A stretch of 15,033 bases of DNA from 2-01-FULL-49-22 sp036507655 (GTDB taxonomy: Bacteria > Patescibacteriota > Saccharimonadia > Saccharimonadales > UBA10212). Below, piece by piece: positions 13,261-15,033 of the stretch. The position numbers and the translations under genes are program-made. Every line of letters starts with the position of its first letter. The stretch's first letter is position 1. The notes below the pieces were generated by a model. It was not told the origin of the DNA. It made no database searches and worked only from the letters and a program-made list of their open reading frames with translations. The stretch is taken from positions 1-15,033 of the forward strand of contig DATCIS010000030.1 in the NCBI GenBank assembly GCA_036507655.1, given 5' to 3'.

Positions 13261-14016
13261 ATGGTTCGCGTCAGAAATAAAAATATTTCAAAAAGATTAT
13301 TACTAGCATTGCCGGTTTTGTTTTTGATGATTGTACCAAAAGTTGTCTCAGCTCAGGTTTCTTCTTCGAATTATCAAAGTAATGAGTTTTTCTTCGGCAC
13401 TGGTGGCGATGTAGAGGTAAGCTCGCCGAATTATAAGGCCCAAGGCTCGGCCGGCGCGCTGGGGGTTGGCCAGTTTAGCAGCACCAATTATCAAGCCTTT
13501 TCCGGATTTTTGACGCCCAATGAGCCGTTTTTGGAGTTCGGTTTAGACACATCGGTAGTTAATTTGGGGACATTGGATACGACTACAGCCAAGACGGGCA
13601 ACGCTAGCTTCCATGTACGGGCTTATATTGATAGTGGCTACACGGTTAAAACCATGAGCCAGCCGCCATCAATGACCAGCGGTGCCAGCTACACATTAAC
13701 GGCCATGTCGCTCGGTGCTTCTTCACCCGGTACCGAACAGTTTGGCATTAATTTAGTGGCTAACACTTCACCGGTTAGCTTTGGTAACGACCCCTCGCCT
13801 CAACCTAACAGCACTTTTGCTACCGGCCAAGCGGCAGCCGGCTATGGTACGGCCAATAATTTTAAATACACCGTTGGTGACACTGTGGCCCAAACAGCCG
13901 GCAGTGGTTGGGGCCTAACCAACTACACCGTATCCTATATCGCTAATATTTCTGTTTTGACACCGGCCGGTAGCTACACAATGATTCACGACCTAGTAGC
14001 GGTTGCCACCTACTAA
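13261..14016 (+). CDS. Secreted surface protein with SSxNY repeats
   Basis: A 251-residue exported protein. The signal peptide has a basic start (VRVRNKNISKR), the core LLLALPVLFLMIV and probable cleavage after VSA near residue 31. Three short motifs follow: SSSNYQS, SSPNYKA and SSTNYQA (about residues 34-80). After these comes a beta-rich domain that begins EFGLDTSVVNLGTLDTTTAKTGN and ends ISVLTPAGSYTMIHDLVAVATY, a pattern like WxL-type or similar Ser/Thr-rich cell-wall domains. No C-terminal sorting signal or anchor is visible, so it may bind the wall non-covalently. The GTG at 13258, one codon earlier, is possible, but the promoter position favours ATG. It shares the GTLDT motif with the next gene. 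Confidence 0.8.
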   Translation: MVRVRNKNISKRLLLALPVLFLMIVPKVVSAQVSSSNYQSNEFFFGTGGDVEVSSPNYKAQGSAGALGVGQFSSTNYQAFSGFLTPNEPFLEFGLDTSVVNLGTLDTTTAKTGNASFHVRAYIDSGYTVKTMSQPPSMTSGASYTLTAMSLGASSPGTEQFGINLVANTSPVSFGNDPSPQPNSTFATGQAAAGYGTANNFKYTVGDTVAQTAGSGWGLTNYTVSYIANISVLTPAGSYTMIHDLVAVATY

Positions 14017-14041
14017 CATGTGGATAACTTCGGAAATCCAG

Positions 14042-14072
14042 TTGTAGAGCGATAGCGCCAATGGTATATACT
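14042..14072 (+). promoter_or_regulatory. Promoter of the last surface-protein gene
   Basis: TTGTAG (14042-14047) is followed by TATATA (14065-14070, 17-nt spacer) or TATACT (14067-14072, 19-nt spacer). This gives a transcript start near 14079 and a leader of about 23 nt. The leader is A-rich and has no Shine-Dalgarno. Confidence 0.5.
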
Positions 14073-14101
14073 AAGACAAGCGTACGAAAACAAACTAAAA
14101 A

Positions 14102-15033
14102 ATGAACAAAGCCCTACCTTATAAAATGAAACAGCATTCAGGATTACTGTTGTTTTTCGGAGTTGGATTAACACTCATACTCTCTGCGCTGTTACCGGCA
14201 ACTATACCTCGTAGTGCAAGCGCTGATCAGATGACCTCCCGGTCTCTGACCATTTCCTCAGGAGTTCCCGGCGCATCGTCCCAAACTTATACTTACGCTT
14301 TCACAACAATACTAAGCCAATCGATCCAGTCGATTGAGTTCGAAGCTTGCACGACCGCCGTGGGTACCTGTACTGGTCCCACGGGTATGACTATTAATGC
14401 CGGCACGGAAGCTTCCAGGTCAGGCTGGACAAACGCCACAGTTTTCGCCCGCAACGCTACTGGTGGGGGGGGATGTACGCCGGCCGCTAACGTACTATGC
14501 TTAGATCGAACACAAGCCCTTTCTGAAACTCCAGGACCCAGGACACTTGGTTGGAACACCCAGACTAACCCCACAACCACCAATACTGCCTTCTTTGTCC
14601 GAATAACCATTTACTCTGATACGGGCTGGACCGATGCCACTCCGGATACCGGAACAGTAGCCAGCGCAGTGGTGCAAACTTTAACTGTTAATGCTGCCGT
14701 GGCCGAAGTACTGAACTTTTGTACTGGGACCACATTGAGCGCTAATAATAATGCTACTTCCAGCATTGCTTCTGATTGTACCGGCGTTTCTGGTACATCT
14801 ATAAATATCGGTACATTGGATACGTCAGCAGTTAATATCTCGCCAGTTAGTACTAACGGAGGGGATGATAGAGTGGCTCTCGCAATGCTTAGAACCAATG
14901 CAGTTAATGGCGCAACTGTGTCATACGACGCCATCCAGCAGTCGGGTACCAATCATCAAGGCACGCTGCGTATCAGCGGTGCTGCATGTGATGCCGGTAC
15001 CACCTCAACGGACCAGTGTATAAATGCTGCAGG
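14102..15033 (+). CDS. Large secreted surface protein (3' end outside the window)
   Basis: The frame is open from ATG 14102 to the window end, 310 codons without a stop. A signal peptide spans about residues 1-41 (SGLLLFFGVGLTLILSALL core, cleavage near ASA). The exported part is rich in Thr, Ser, Asn and Ala. A first domain (about 42-190) has paired Cys (FEACTTAVGTCTG; GGGGCTPAANVLCLD) and ends in SAVVQTLTVNAAVAEVLNF. A second begins near residue 195 with CTGTT, SDCTG and NIGTLDTSAVNISPVSTNG, the motif also found in the gene before it. The style is that of exported wall-associated or pilus-like proteins of CPR bacteria. A run of eight G (14465-14472) is within the coding region. Two long minus-strand frames opposite it are shadows. 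Confidence 0.8.
   Translation, partial: MNKALPYKMKQHSGLLLFFGVGLTLILSALLPATIPRSASADQMTSRSLTISSGVPGASSQTYTYAFTTILSQSIQSIEFEACTTAVGTCTGPTGMTINAGTEASRSGWTNATVFARNATGGGGCTPAANVLCLDRTQALSETPGPRTLGWNTQTNPTTTNTAFFVRITIYSDTGWTDATPDTGTVASAVVQTLTVNAAVAEVLNFCTGTTLSANNNATSSIASDCTGVSGTSINIGTLDTSAVNISPVSTNGGDDRVALAMLRTNAVNGATVSYDAIQQSGTNHQGTLRISGAACDAGTTSTDQCINAA

Noticed and set aside
14293..14952. Two long minus-strand open frames
   Set aside because: They lie opposite the plus-strand surface-protein gene, which has a signal peptide, a promoter and sensible composition. The low-complexity Thr/Ser/Ala codons produce open antisense frames by chance.
1..15033. Alternative genetic code with TGA read as Gly
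   Set aside because: TGA ends several genes at the expected length, such as trehalase, tatD, alpha, gamma and epsilon, with neighbours beginning at or near those stops.
1..15033. CRISPR array, IS element or prophage
   Set aside because: No spaced direct repeats, transposase or integrase genes, or terminal inverted repeats were seen. The phage-like surface domains occur in chromosomal surface proteins.

Overview
The window looks like part of a chromosome from a Patescibacteria/CPR bacterium, possibly Saccharibacteria. That placement is an inference. It rests on the compact layout, the small exported repeat-type surface proteins, a cysteine desulfurase with a Gly-Lys instead of the usual His-Lys at the PLP site, -10 boxes sitting 7-8 nt in front of start codons, and few Shine-Dalgarno sites. 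TGA works as a normal stop, so the recoded Gracilibacteria/Absconditabacteria code does not apply.

Left part (1-5554): the 3' end of an unidentified gene, a GH37-type trehalase, a probable 56-residue zinc-ribbon protein, tRNA-Val(CAC), a NUDIX hydrolase that begins 4 nt after the tRNA, then metG, a TatD-family DNase and a NifS/IscS-like cysteine desulfurase. All are on the plus strand and tightly packed.

Middle part (5632-11384): a seven-gene plus-strand operon that is clearly derived from an F-type ATP synthase, in the order c-like, b-like, delta, alpha, gamma, beta, epsilon. It is strongly modified. No a subunit (atpB) or atpI precedes it. The c-like protein is a fusion of a signal peptide, an exported beta-rich domain and a c-type helical hairpin that keeps the RNP loop but has no acidic residue in either helix. 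Epsilon lacks the C-terminal helical domain. Beta keeps the main catalytic residues but has lost the adenine-contacting Tyr. The likely reading is an ATP-driven rotary machine that does not translocate ions through a standard a/c channel and whose rotor carries extracellular domains. The nearest precedents I know are the F1-like type 2 and type 3 ATPases of mycoplasmas. This is the most unusual system in the window.

Right part (11385-15033): a spacer with hairpins and heptamer-periodic repeats, a convergent minus-strand membrane-anchored surface protein, a divergent membrane-anchored protein of unknown function, and two secreted proteins sharing a GTLDT motif, the last running off the window. 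The cell-surface gene set next to the modified ATPase may be functionally connected, but only proximity supports that.

The two spacers flanking the ATPase operon both hold degenerate 7-bp tandem repeats, and a 25-bp palindrome occurs twice in frame in the cysteine desulfurase gene. No CRISPR array, insertion sequence, integrase or rRNA was seen.
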